Shown one piece after another: positions 1-10,794 of a DNA stretch of 64,000 nt. A program made the translations under genes and the position numbers. Below the pieces are notes generated by a model. It was given only the letters and a program-made list of their open reading frames with translations. It was not told the origin of the DNA and ran no database searches. How positions within the stretch are numbered: position 1 is the first letter of the stretch; each line of letters opens with the position of its first letter. Origin of the DNA: Apus apus (taxonomy: Eukaryota; Chordata; Aves; Apodiformes; Apodidae); the NCBI RefSeq assembly GCF_020740795.1, contig NC_067286.1, positions 62,001 through 126,000 on the forward strand, written 5' to 3'.

Positions 1-2839
1 GTAGATCTTACAAAAAGGCAGATGAGAGTCAGAAACTGGTCTGGGTGTAAAATTAAATCAGAGAAGCAGGTTTTGTTTGACTGCTAACATGACCTTAAGA
101 GTCACAGTAAGCACTGAATTTTCAGTTTGGTGATGGGAGGACATGAAGTGTATTCATTAAATCTATATTCCAATAATTAAAACTATTCAGGCCTAATTAA
201 AATGAAGATAATTTCCACAAGAATATACAGCATTGTGGGAACTCAAACATGAATTATACTACAGTCTGACTCCAGCTACATGAATTCACTTATAAACTGA
301 GATTAAATGTTCTACTTATGTAACTAATATTTCTACAGAAACACATTAGGGAAATATTGCACTTGCATGACTAAGCAGAGGAGACAGGAAACACAATCAG
401 CACGACTGACTTTGCAGCTGCCCTGGTGCACCCCAGTGTGCAACCATCATGTTCTGATACAACACAAGCCTTCGACTTTAACCTTCCTGCCACCTCCCCA
501 GCAGCCCTCGTCAGTCAGACTGTGTGCTGTGCTCCCCAGCTGAGGAGCAGAAAAGCCCTCTGATCTCATGGCACTACACAGAAGAACACAACATTTGGCA
601 AGACACTTGGACTGCTACAGCATCTCAGTTATAATCAATAGCACAGATTTAGCCATGATCACAACCATCACCTTTAAGCCTCCTTTACCAACAGCAGCAC
701 TGGTGATTTGACTTCAAAACATAATCCCAAACATATGGCACCAAAACGTCCTGAACAAACTTTGGCACAGCAGGTTTTCCACCTGTCCAACAGACAGGCA
801 GATGTGTCACCAGGTCCTCAGCTCCACAGGCCACCCGTGCTGCCCATGGGGGCTGATGCTCTCAGCTGAGCTCAGGCAAACTCGATATTCTACACTGGAC
901 AAAGTATTTTATGGCAAAGGGTCACAATATAATGCCAATCACCACAAAGGATTAAATCCCCTGTCATTCTCATGCCAGCACTGAATTCACCAGAACTGCT
1001 CAGCAGTTTTACTGGATTTCTTCCTCAATCCAGCTCCACCCAGGGTGAAGTGACAAATGGCATTTTACCTTCCAGAAGCACTACAAGGACTCCTAGCTAC
1101 CGCAAGCTCTGCTAGGCAAGGAAAGCTGCAGTTTGCTTACACCTGATTAGGCTTCTTTAAACACTTTGTGCTAACAGCTAAACAGGAGGGAGCAGGAGGA
1201 AAGCTCCTCTCCTGCAGGATCTGAGGAAGACACTTCATCTGGTCTTTCTCCATGTCTTCCCCAGTAAGCTTAAGTGTGCAGCATGGATTCATCCAGCAAG
1301 CAGCTGGGACACAGAAGTGCTGCTTCTCACTTCTGCATTTGTAAGGACTAAAAAACAAGCAAACAAAAAATCACCAGGGCAGAGTTGCTTTGGACTAGAA
1401 GTAATCATCACTTCCCAGTGCCAATTTCCATGAATATGTTCGTGCCATCCATTTTGACTGCAGCCCTAATAATAAAAAAGGCGAAGAAATTTAATCAATA
1501 TTTTTTCCACGCTCACATTCAAGGACAGATGACTCTCTCAAAGGGCAAAGTTAAAAGTCTAAAACAGCTAGAGTGCAGAGAGTCACCAAACTTGGGAAAT
1601 TTCAGACTGACATTTGACAATTCCAAGCACATCCCAAGAAAGTGGGGTAAAAACAGGACTGTTCTGACTGTTTTCTGCCACAACACAGAAACATTTCTGC
1701 TTAAGGGTATCCAAAACACTGAAAATCACCATTGAAGTGCGATGTTAACACTAGGCATGAATTAAGTGACAACATCACGTCTTTTTATACATTTCAGGAA
1801 CTCTGCTTTGACCTAAAAGGCTGAAGCTCTTCCAACATTCTGCCTACCCTCTCTCTATGCGTTAAGGGGCACAGGCACACAGCTGGGGTCTGTGCTCAAC
1901 ACATGCTGGCTAATTCTGCAAAAATACACCATGCCAGCCTAGAAACTGTGACAGACTTCAACACGTAATTGGGACAAAGCTATAGACTTGTAGCAATAAA
2001 GAGTTACAGAATTACAAGAGAAAATACAAATGCCTGCAAACCAGAACTGAACGTCCCAGCAGAAAGGTGAGCTCATTTGCACAGGTGTACAACCTGCTTT
2101 CCTCACCCCTTCATTCTGACAAGTGTCTAGTGCCAGATCAAAACCAAGACTACACAAAGCCTTTTACTTGGACCTGCTTCAGAAGTCATCCCTGGGTAAG
2201 GAACAAAGCCCCCTAGCACTTTTTTTTTTTTTTTTTGGTAGTAGAAGCAGCTGTTAAACAGATGCACAGAGTTCACATAATTCACACTGGAAGAAGTTCT
2301 GCTCCTGGTCACAGCTCCCCACAGTTGGGGCTTTTTTGATTAGACACATTAAGCTGCTATCTCCCTTTCAAAACTTCTCTTTCACCCCTGAAAACACAAG
2401 CATAAAAAAATCTGTCATTCACTAAAGCTAGAAAAGGACAAGCACTAATATTTGAATGCTCTTATTTGCATCTATCTTGCACACAGCTCTTGAGGAGCCA
2501 CACCTGTACTCGTGACAGCAGCAGAACAGATGGGAGCCCAGGTTCTGCCAGTGACTCGGGACCACTGTGTAACAACAGCTGCCAAACTGCAGAGCAGTGT
2601 GGCCTCAGCTTTTGACAGAGAACTAACACTATATTAAGTTTTTGCATGGTGAGCACACGAGAACATCAGCAGCACCTTGCTGCAGTTCCACAAACTTGAG
2701 AGACCTTGGAATCAAACTGCATGTCATCAAGCAACAAAGCATTCTTTAAAAGCAACACACAACAGATGTCTGGCTATCTTCGTGGGATAGCCCTGCCTTT
2801 CTGGATGGACTAGAACAGAGGAAGGAATTCAGCTCTTAC
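1..2839 (-). other. ZFP91: ZFP91 intron sequence (no further exon recognised)
   Basis: This AT-richer stretch lies downstream of the first two ZFP91 coding exons on the minus strand. I found none of the later ZFP91 exons here (acidic region, C2H2 zinc fingers), so they should lie beyond the left edge. The only notable sequence is a 17-base T run at 2220-2236. Short open frames here resemble nothing known and are treated as chance. Confidence 0.5.
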
Positions 2840-3909
2840 CTTTAACAGCTACTTTATCTGTGCACCTGAAAAAAAGCAAAAGGCCATCATAAGAGACAGC
2901 TTCTCTGGCACAGCAGGAGAAACAAGAAACTGGATGACCCTAATTCCCAGCTGTGGGCAGACCCACTGCCTTGATCTCAAATTGCTGGTTTCAACCCTCT
3001 ACACCAACACAGGTTATTTCATCCAGGGAAAGCGTAGGTGAACTATAATAACACAGCAGCAAAATGCCCAGTCGGGTTGATGATAGTTACATCTAAATCA
3101 AAGGGACTTGTCATTAGAACAGGGCAGATCAGCTACGTTACGCAGGACCGCGGCTGCCCTCCTGCTCGACACGGCGCGGCAGGGACACGCAGCCACCTCC
3201 CCGCGGGAAACACACCCAGCGCCTCCTTCGCGGAGACTTTTGCCGCACGGAGCCAAAACGAGCCGGGGACCGCGGAGCGCCCAGCAGGGGCTGCCGCGGC
3301 GGGCCCGGCCGACACCCGAGGCAGGGCTGCTGCGACCGGCCGGGCGGCGGGGCAGGCAGCGCCCGGGACGCGGCCCCGGCTCGGCCCGGAACAAAGCGGC
3401 GGGGGCGGCCCCAGCGCCCCCGGGCGGGATCAGGCCGAGACCGCCCGCACCCCCCCTCCCCGGGCCCCCGAAGCACTCACCCGGCCCGGGGGGCCTTCTT
3501 GGCCGCGGGCGGCGTCTCGGCGGCGGGCTGCTCGGCGGCGGGCCGGGCCCCGGGGCTGCTCCGTCGGCGCCGGGGATACTCGGCCTTGCGGCGGCGGGAG
3601 GCAGCGGCGGCGGCTCCCCCCGCGGCCGAGGCGGCGGCCACAGCCCGGCCCCGCTCCCGGCCACCCCTCAGCACCCGGCTGCCGCCGGACTCCTCCCCCT
3701 GCTCGGCGGCGGGCGGCGGCGCGCGGCGGCGGCCCGAGGAGGGCGTCCTGTCCGCCGCGGGGCCCTGCGCGGGCGGCGGCTGCTCGGTGCCCCCCGGCTG
3801 CCCGGCAACTCCTGGCTGCTCGGTGCCCCCCGGCTGCTCGGTGCCCCCCGGCTGCCCGGCAACTCCCGGCTGCCCGGTGTCCCCCCCGCTGCTCGGTGCC
3901 CGCCGGCAT
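2840..3909 (-). CDS. ZFP91: ZFP91, first two coding exons (gene runs off left edge)
   Basis: ZFP91 is a nuclear C2H2 zinc-finger protein reported as an atypical E3 ligase for NIK in non-canonical NF-kB signalling. Only the N-terminal part is here. Exon 1 (coding 3481-3909) carries the family's basic block: VLRGGRERGRA at 3642-3674, then SRRRKAEYPRRRRSSP, nearly identical to the human protein, and ends KKAPRAG before donor GTGAGT (3475-3480). A 26-nt exon (2840-2865, acceptor TTTCAG, donor GTAAG) encodes CTDKVAVK, matching human CIEKVTTDK in position and phase. The only good start is the ATG at 3907-3909 (MPAGTEQ; human begins MPGETEE), but it sits one base out of phase with the conserved block. 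The break lies in a C run at 3881-3888 inside an 18-bp repeat. An indel in the assembly or a true variant is likelier than a non-ATG start. The zinc fingers lie outside the window. Confidence 0.85.
3780..3906 (-). repeat. ZFP91: 18-bp coding tandem repeat in ZFP91 exon 1
   Basis: Seven diverged 18-bp units run head to tail: 3780-3797, 3798-3815, 3816-3833, 3834-3851, 3852-3869, 3870-3887 and 3889-3906. On the minus strand they encode alternating QPGGTE and QPGVAG. One surplus base at about 3888, next to a run of seven C, breaks the 18-bp period between units six and seven. That is where the open frame changes phase. The human protein has P/E/Q-rich low-complexity sequence at this position, so length variation here is expected. 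Confidence 0.85.
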
Positions 3910-4860
3910 CGGGGCGAGCGGCGGGGCCGCGGCGGCTGCGCGCGCCCCTCCCGCCAGGCCCCGCCGCCGCCTCAGCCGCGCCCAATCAGCGCCCGCCGCC
4001 CAGCTCCGCGCGCCGCCCGCCCCCTCCCGCCGCCCGCCAATCGGCGCCCGGGGAGCGCGGGACGGCCCCGCCCCCGGCCCCGCCCCTCCCTGCCCGCGCA
4101 CCTCGCGCCTTTCTCCGCCGCTCGCGCGCCGCGCGGCCAATGGGCGGCCCGGCTGAGGCGGGGCCCCGCCCCCCGCTGCCGCGCGGCCAATCGGCGCCCG
4201 GCTCCCCTGCGCCCGGGCGTGCGCGCGCCGCGCAGGCGCCGCTGGGGCCGCCGCGCTCGCTCTCCCGCTCCCCCCCCGGCCGGCCCCGCCGCGGCGCCCG
4301 GCTCAGCGCGGCCCTGCGCTGCGCCCCGCGGGCCCGCACGGCCCGCACGCCCGCCGCCTTGGCCGCCGCTCGGCCCGCGGCGCCGCCGGGCTCCCTACCG
4401 CCGCCGCTGCCTGCGCCCCTCCGACTGCCCCCGGGTCCCCCGGCCCTGCGGCGAGGCCCGGCAGGGTGAGCTGCTCGCCTCCCGCCCCGCGCGGCCGCTC
4501 CCTGCCGCGGGGCCGCGGCGCCGCTGGCGGTCCCGGCGCGGCCTGGCGGGAGGGCCCGCCTTTGGCTGCCGCTTCTCCTTTAAGAAAAAAAAAACAACGC
4601 CCCGGCGGGCGGCGGGTGAAAGTCGGTGACAAAATGGCGGCCGGCGCAGAGGGGGCGGGGCTTGCCGCGCGGCCCCGCCCGCTTCCGCCCGCGCCGCGCG
4701 CATGCGCGCTGCCTGCCGGGAGGCGCGGGGCAGGCCGGGAGCGGCGGCGGCTCCGGGGCCGGGGCTGCTCGTCCCGCTCTGCCGGCAGCGGAAAGAAAAG
4801 CGTTCAGAGCCCGAGGCGTTTCGCTGCTCGGCCGTGTGTGGTCAAGCGAGAGGCGCCAGG
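3910..4860 (-). promoter_or_regulatory. ZFP91: CpG-island promoter of ZFP91
   Basis: Very CpG-rich sequence directly upstream of the ZFP91 start. It holds four CCAAT boxes in the same orientation at 3982-3986, 4037-4041, 4137-4141 and 4187-4191, spaced 55, 100 and 50 bp, many GC boxes, and a YY1-type motif AAAATGGCGGC at 4631-4641. The CCAAT boxes probably bind NF-Y. Long open frames on both strands here are GC artefacts. Divergent transcription to the right is possible, but no plus-strand gene is visible before LPXN. Confidence 0.75.
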
Positions 4861-6690
4861 GAGATGGCTCGGGCCGCCTCCCGTTCGCTGCCTTCACTGC
4901 GTGTTAACGGAAAGCTCGGGCGTGTCCCGATCCCGCGTGCTCTGACAAGCCCTGCGGTCCCGCTCACAGCCGTTCCTCTCGGAAAAGGCCGCGGGGAGGA
5001 GGGGACATCCCCCCGTGAGCTGCTCTGCGGGTCCCGCGGCAGCTCCAGCCTCCCCCGCGGCCTGAGCCTCCCCTGCAGCACGGGGAGAGCGTGGCTGGCA
5101 GCTGCTGCTTGTCAGTCCAGGGGCACCGTTAGTTTTCTTTCAACTGAAATACTTCTCTCCTCTCACGAAGGAAATCTCAGCAGGAATTTAAGCACTGTCT
5201 GCTACTGCTGTTTGTGCTGGAAGGGGCTGAAAATACTCTTGTTCTCCCCAAGGACGTGTCTGGCTGGAAAACTGATTGTCATCCCTTTCCAAACTAACTG
5301 TTGTGCTGCAGTTAACCTGTTCTCTTTGCTGTGAACTGACTGCACTTATTCTTAAACAAAACAGATTTCATTTCAAACTAGAGTCTCACTTTGGGAAGTT
5401 ATTCTCAAGTTGCGGTGGTCAGTGATGTCTCCTCTGGAGGCAGGGCCTGGCGTTGCTTAATCCATGCTAAAATATGTTGCTTAAACCATTGCAGGGAAAC
5501 ACAGCTTAGCCATTTGCATCTCTTAGGCTTGTGTTTTATAACGGGGAATTTTAATTTAAGTTACAGCTCCAGATGCTTATTTACACGAGGGCTTGCATTT
5601 ATCACTGGGGTGGGGGAGAGTAAATCACCGAGAAGCCTAAAAATAACCCCAAACCTTCCGCAGACAGGAAGGTTCTGCTATTTGCAGGAAGGGAAGTGTC
5701 TGATGCAATGATCCTGTCTCCAAGTGGCCGTAAGGGGGGGATACAAAAGAGCCTCCTCTTGTCTTTTGGGCAGCTCTCAGCCTTGCTTGTCCTGGAACTC
5801 ATAATGGGACTCACAGCTTGGCATTCCAGGTGGCTTTTCCTGGGATGTGGCCTTGCCAGACGTCCCAGCGAGGAGCAGGTGACAACAGAGCTGTCACCAA
5901 CGCAGTGAACCTCAACATTTCAGCCTGGTGCAAGGGGCTGCACTGAGCCCTGTCCCCCCGATGGGGCAGGTGGGCTCAGCAAGGTGTGGGAGCGGGTGGG
6001 CAAGGTGCAGAGCTCGGCCCGTGGAGCAGAGTCCCCAGCTGGCAGGACCTGGCACGTCCCACTGCACGGGAACTTGGTGGGCCATGGAGAGGATGGAGGT
6101 GGGGCCAGTAGGCCCAGCACAGCCTGCAGAGCCCCCGAGGATGTTTACAGGTCCCGACTGCAGCCCCTGTTCCAAAGGAGCCTCGGCAGTGCCAGGGCCC
6201 CCACGCTGCTGCAGCCAGACAAGGCCTTGTCCCCACCCTGGCTGCAGGGGACACCAACGGGATTTGTGTTACCTGGAAAGCCGGGATGAGGCTCCAAAGT
6301 GCTCCTCAAAGGGCAAGGCTGTGCTGGCGCAGGCTGGCACCACGGGTCCTGCCTCCATCGCGCCTCTGGACGCGGTTCCACCCAGGGGACGTCATCCCGT
6401 GGCTTCGGGAAGGGGCCTGGGTCTGCAGGACGTGCGGACTCTTCCAGCCCAAGGACGTTGGGTGTCTCCATGAGTCAGGAGCTCCTTAGACAACCTGCTG
6501 GCCAGTTCTGGCCGGGGCAGCTCCGGGCCCTGCTTGCCCCGCTCCCCCACACGCGCAGCCGCCGCGGAGGAAGAACCTCGCGCCACAAACCCAGCGCGGG
6601 GGCGGGCGCTGCAGAGCGGAACCAACGCCTGGGTAGCCCAGCCGGGCTGCTCCCTGCCCTGCAGCTGCTGCCCCGGCTCTGCACGGCAGG
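4861..6690. other. Intergenic region ZFP91-LPXN, includes LPXN upstream sequence
   Basis: No gene is recognised. Base composition falls from the CpG island to ordinary sequence at about 5.1-5.9 kb and rises again before the LPXN start. The LPXN 5' UTR and promoter must lie within the last few hundred bases (moderately CpG-rich at 6500-6690), but I cannot place a transcription start. Confidence 0.45.
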
Positions 6691-9657
6691 ATGGAGGATT
6701 TAGGTAAGCTGGGCACAGCTGGAGCAGGCCCAGGCCGGGTGCGGGGCCACGCGCGGGCGCCTCAGGGAGCCTTGTCCTTCCTCTCCTCCAGGGCCAGGTA
6801 GGGATGCTGCAGAGGGGCAGCAACAATGCGGCCCTGCCTGCCCTGCCTGCCCCCGTCACAGGGGACAAATGGGGCCCTGGCAGCCATGAGAGAGCTTGGC
6901 CAAAACTGGAGAGGGCTTGAAGGCAGGAAACGGGCGGCGGTGGCGATGCAATCATGGCTGCTCGTACCGGGGCTGCCGGAGAGCGCAGCACCACGTCCAA
7001 GGGCGCTGGGCACCCCTGGCCTGGGGAGGGGAGAGGGGTCAGGGAAGCTGTGGGCCAGGCCCCGTTTCCTGGCATCAGGTCACGGAGGTGCTGAGGGATG
7101 GCCGAGGTGGGAGGTACAAGAGGAAAGAGAAAGAGTTTTACCCTCCTGGGGAAAGCACTGCTCTGGATGCACAGAAACCACCAAGATTCAGCTCTCCTCT
7201 GCCAGGGCTTGTGCTGGGATGAATTTAAGGGCTGGTGGATGTTTCTTCATAAGCCAGGGATGGGTGTGGGGCAGCAGGACCCCCATTGCCAGAGGTGCCC
7301 CACCTCCCAGGAAGACTGCGCAGTGCCGTGGGTGCATCCTACGCTGGGGATCAGGTCCAGGTGAGGGTGCTCAGAGCCACCACAGCCCCTCGGGGCCCTG
7401 GCACCTGGCTGGATGAAGCTGCTGTGGCTGTACTTTTGCTCCCAAGATTTCACAAGGGGCACAAGACTGCTTGGGGGTGCACAGGCAGGGAGGGGAGCCA
7501 GTGCCTGGCGTGGCCAACTTGTGTCTCTCTGTGCAGATTCTTTGCTGGCAGAACTGGAACAGAGCTCCCGCCCAGCCTCTAAGGAGTGCCTGACACAGGC
7601 ACCAAGCTCCTGCAAGCAGGATCCAGCCTCAGCCGGGCCCCCAGCCCCCTGTGGCCATGAGCCACCTACCTCAGTGGCCCTGAAGGTAAGACCTCAAGAT
7701 GGTGGGGCTGAAATTCTGCTCAGTTTGTGCCATGGGTGGTGGTGATGGGCAGGCACTGAAGGGCACCAGGGGAGCATCCTGCAGGGTCAGCCACAAGGGT
7801 TTGTCCTTCCAGGTGCAGCTTCCACCTCGGGTTCAGTCTTCAGGACAGGTTTCAAAGACAGTGTACAGGTAAAACGGGGCCATGGGAGAGCAAAGCCACC
7901 TAGGGATAACCTTGCTCTTGCTTGGATGTGACCTCCAGGTGTCACCTGGCCTACTGCATCTACCCCCAAAAAACAATTCTTCTGCAAACTGGGGCTGGGG
8001 TTGTATCCTGTATCCTACAGCACTACTGGGGGGAGGGCTGGGCTCCCAGCATCCCCCTCCCCACTACATGTGGCCACCCCCTGCCAGCACGTCCTCCTGT
8101 CCCCTGCTCTGACCTGTGGTGGGAAAGGGCAGTGTCTCTTGGGAGTAGAGAGGTCTGTCCCAGGCACACCCCCCCCGGGTGGAAGCTGCAGCATCGCTCA
8201 CTCTCTGCTGTGTCCGACAGCTCCGTGCTGGTCCCACAGCCACTGTTGCCCGCGCCCCCGCCCGCCACAGCTGCCCAGCAGCTGGATGAGCTCCTGGCTG
8301 ACCTGGGCCACATACAGAACAAGGTGAGCCCTGTCCCCAGGAGAGAGAGGGCTGGGGACCTGACCCACATGCAGCCCTCAGCGACCTCCTTCCTGGCAGC
8401 TGGCAGCAGCAGGGCAAGGAGCCGGGCGGCCAGCGGAGCCCTCGCTGGACAAGATGCTGGGCAGCCTCACCCAGGACCTGCAGGAGCTGGGCATCACGGC
8501 CGCCCCCGCCGGCACCTGTGCCGCTTGCCACAAGCCCATCGCTGGCAAGGTGAGCCCCTCTGCCCTGCTTCCCGGGGCTCGCGGCGTCCCCTGGAGCTGC
8601 TCCCACCACCCTCCCCCTCCCCACAGGCGCTCACGGCCCTGGGAAAAACCTGGCACCCCGAGCACTTCACCTGCAGCCGCTGCGGGCAGGAGCTGGGCGG
8701 CCGGCCCTTCTTCGAGCGGCAGGGGCAGGCGTACTGCGAGGAGGATTATCACCAGGACTTCTCCCCCCGCTGCGCCTACTGTGCTGGCCCCATACGTGAG
8801 GTGAGAGCCCCCCCAGCCTCCCTCCGTGCCCCATACCACCAGCTGCCTCACCTTGCCTCTTCCAGCAGAAAGTCCTGACGGCTCTGGACCAGAGCTGGCA
8901 CCCCGAGCATTTCTTCTGTGCCCACTGTGGGAAGGTGTTTGGAGATGAGGGTAAGTCCCAGGGGACAGGTGTGGGGGTGCTGCCCCCATTGCCCCCACTC
9001 CGGGTATGCCCCCCATAGCCCAGCTTTTGCCCCTCCTGGCAACAACCCCCCGTGGTCTTTTCCCTACCTCCCGTACTGGGCACCCCCATGGCCATGTCCC
9101 ACTACCCCCGCTCCCAGTGTCCCCCCAGGCAGGTGCCCACCCTGACACCCTCCTCGCAGGTTTCCACGAGCGGGGCGGGAAGCCATACTGCTTACAGGAC
9201 TTCCTGGCCATGTTTGCCCCGAAATGCCAGGGCTGTGAGCGCCCCGTGATGAACAATTACCTGTCGGCCCTGCAGGGCGTCTGGCACCCCGAGTGCTTCG
9301 TGTGCGCGGTGAGTGGGCGCGGGGCTGAGCGTGTCTGGGGGCTGCGCGTGTCCCGGGGCCGCGCCAGCCTTCCCCATCTCCTTTCCCCAGGAATGCCTGA
9401 GCAGCTTCACCAGCGGCTCCTTCTTTGAGCTGGAGGGTCGGCCCTACTGCGAGCTGCACTTCCACCAGCGCCAGGGCAGCATCTGCCACGGCTGCAGCCG
9501 CCCGGTCAGCGGGCGCTGTGTCACTGCCGCGGGGCGCAAGTACCACCCCGAGCACTTCACCTGCAGCTTCTGCCTGCGACAGCTGCACAAAGGCACCTTC
9601 CGCGAGTGCAGCAACAAGATGTACTGCCAGGCCTGCCACGACAAGCTCTTCCTCTGA
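6691..9657 (+). CDS. LPXN: Leupaxin, paxillin-family LIM adaptor
   Basis: Focal-adhesion and podosome adaptor whose LD motifs bind kinases such as PYK2/FAK and whose LIM domains target it to adhesions. Exons: 6691-6703, 7537-7685, 7813-7868, 8221-8323, 8400-8549, 8627-8800, 8869-8950, 9160-9308, 9391-9657. All have GT/AG borders and join in frame to 380 aa (human 386). LD motifs: LDSLLAEL (residues 4-11), LDELLADL (94-101), LDKMLGSL (123-130). Four LIM domains fill 147-380, each with its CxxC and HxxC zinc ligands (CAAC, CAYC, CQGC, CHGC starts). The ATG is in the tiny first exon MEDL, like human [17 protein letters not shown] before LIM1 and the ZFP91 neighbour favour LPXN over paxillin or TGFB1I1. 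At exon 7 a CAGCAG acceptor could add one Gln (NAGNAG choice). Confidence 0.96.
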
Positions 9658-9921
9658 CTGGTGGCTCTGCAGCTGCCCCCCAGCACAGCCACCCTTCCTT
9701 CCTGGCTGGATGGCCCCAGTACCATCCCCATCACCAACATCCCTGCTGAGCCAAACAGCCCTTCTATTGTCCCACTGAGCCAAATGTCCCCAGCACTGTG
9801 ACTGCCAAGCCAAACACCCCAGGCATCATTCCTTGTCCCCCTCCCCCCAAGACATTCCTGGCACTGTCCCTTCCTCCTGGCCAAGCCACATGCCCGGGGC
9901 ATTGTCCCCTCCACCTGAAGC

Positions 9922-9927
9922 AATAAA
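9922..9927 (+). terminator. LPXN: LPXN poly(A) signal AATAAA
   Basis: Canonical AATAAA 265 bp after the stop codon, followed within about 30 bp by a GT-rich stretch. This gives a 3' UTR of about 0.28 kb. Confidence 0.85.
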
Positions 9928-10794
9928 ACACCCAGCCCTACCTTTGATGTGCTAACTGGTGGCTTTGGGGACACAGGGGCAAGGCAGGAGGGCTGGAGCC
10001 CCCCTGGCCAGGTGCATCTCCCACAGGGACACTGGGTCCCCATATCTCAGGGTGCTGCCAGCCAGGTGTGACTCTGCCCCAGCTTTTTCCCCTGTGACAG
10101 AGGAGAGCAGCCCCAGCAGCTCAAGCCCCAGCTGTGCTGCACAGCCCAGGAAACCAGCCCTGGGGGCCCCCCTCCTGCTACCACAAAAAGAGCTGTTGAC
10201 CCCCTGGAGAAATCTTTCCAACAGCAACACAGCTTCAGTAAAAAGCTGGTTTGAAGCAGAAGCCAGAAAAGCTGCTTCCAAAAGGCTATTTCCACAGGTT
10301 TACAGAATTTGTTTCTGTATGCAGCAATAGATGCTTTCAGACTTTGTTATTCCCCAGGAAGGGATGCGCAGGATCGCAGCCCAGCCACCTTCTGCAGTGA
10401 CAGCCCTTGCCCCAGAGAGCTCCCCCAGCCAGGTATGGGGATGCAGGCACCAGAGAAGGTGGAAAATTCAGGAAAAGGCTTCCCAGCAAGAAATCTCAGT
10501 TCTCCAATGAGAGGAGGGAGAGGAGCCTTGAGCACCCTGCAAAAAACATTAGGAGCTCAGTACAAACCAAAGTTTTGGTGCTTTTTTCCTCCAATCTTTT
10601 GCTAGAAAGAGGAGGAAATGCCATTCCAGCCCAGGACCTGGTTTGTCACAAAGTGGAACCTTTCAAAGCCATCCACAGCCAAGCAACAGTCAAGAGCACA
10701 ACCCTGTCCTGGAGAAGGCACTTGGTCCCAACCACAGAGCCAGAAATGCCAAGGTGGCAGCCTGAAGTGGAAGGCACAGACACACTTTAAAAAC
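9928..10794. other. LPXN-CTNND1 tail-to-tail spacer
   Basis: About 0.87 kb separates the two facing poly(A) signals. I see no gene, repeat or structured RNA. In human this interval holds a large olfactory-receptor cluster; nothing of the kind is present here. Confidence 0.6.

Noticed and set aside
2220-2236. T run as a possible retrocopy or SINE tail
   Set aside because: No recognisable gene or SINE body and no target-site duplication found beside it.
3038-4945. Several long overlapping open frames (over 370 aa) on both strands
   Set aside because: They are Pro/Arg/Ala/Gly-rich frames of a CpG island with no family resemblance. Only the minus-strand frame carrying the ZFP91 block is supported.
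7922-8878. A 318-aa continuous open frame across LPXN exons and introns
   Set aside because: It runs through clear splice sites and contains LIM sequence only where it coincides with exon 6.
6691-9657. Alternative identity TGFB1I1 (Hic-5) or paxillin for the LIM gene
   Set aside because: The length (380 aa), the three LD motifs, the leupaxin-like linker before LIM1 and the ZFP91 neighbour all fit LPXN better.
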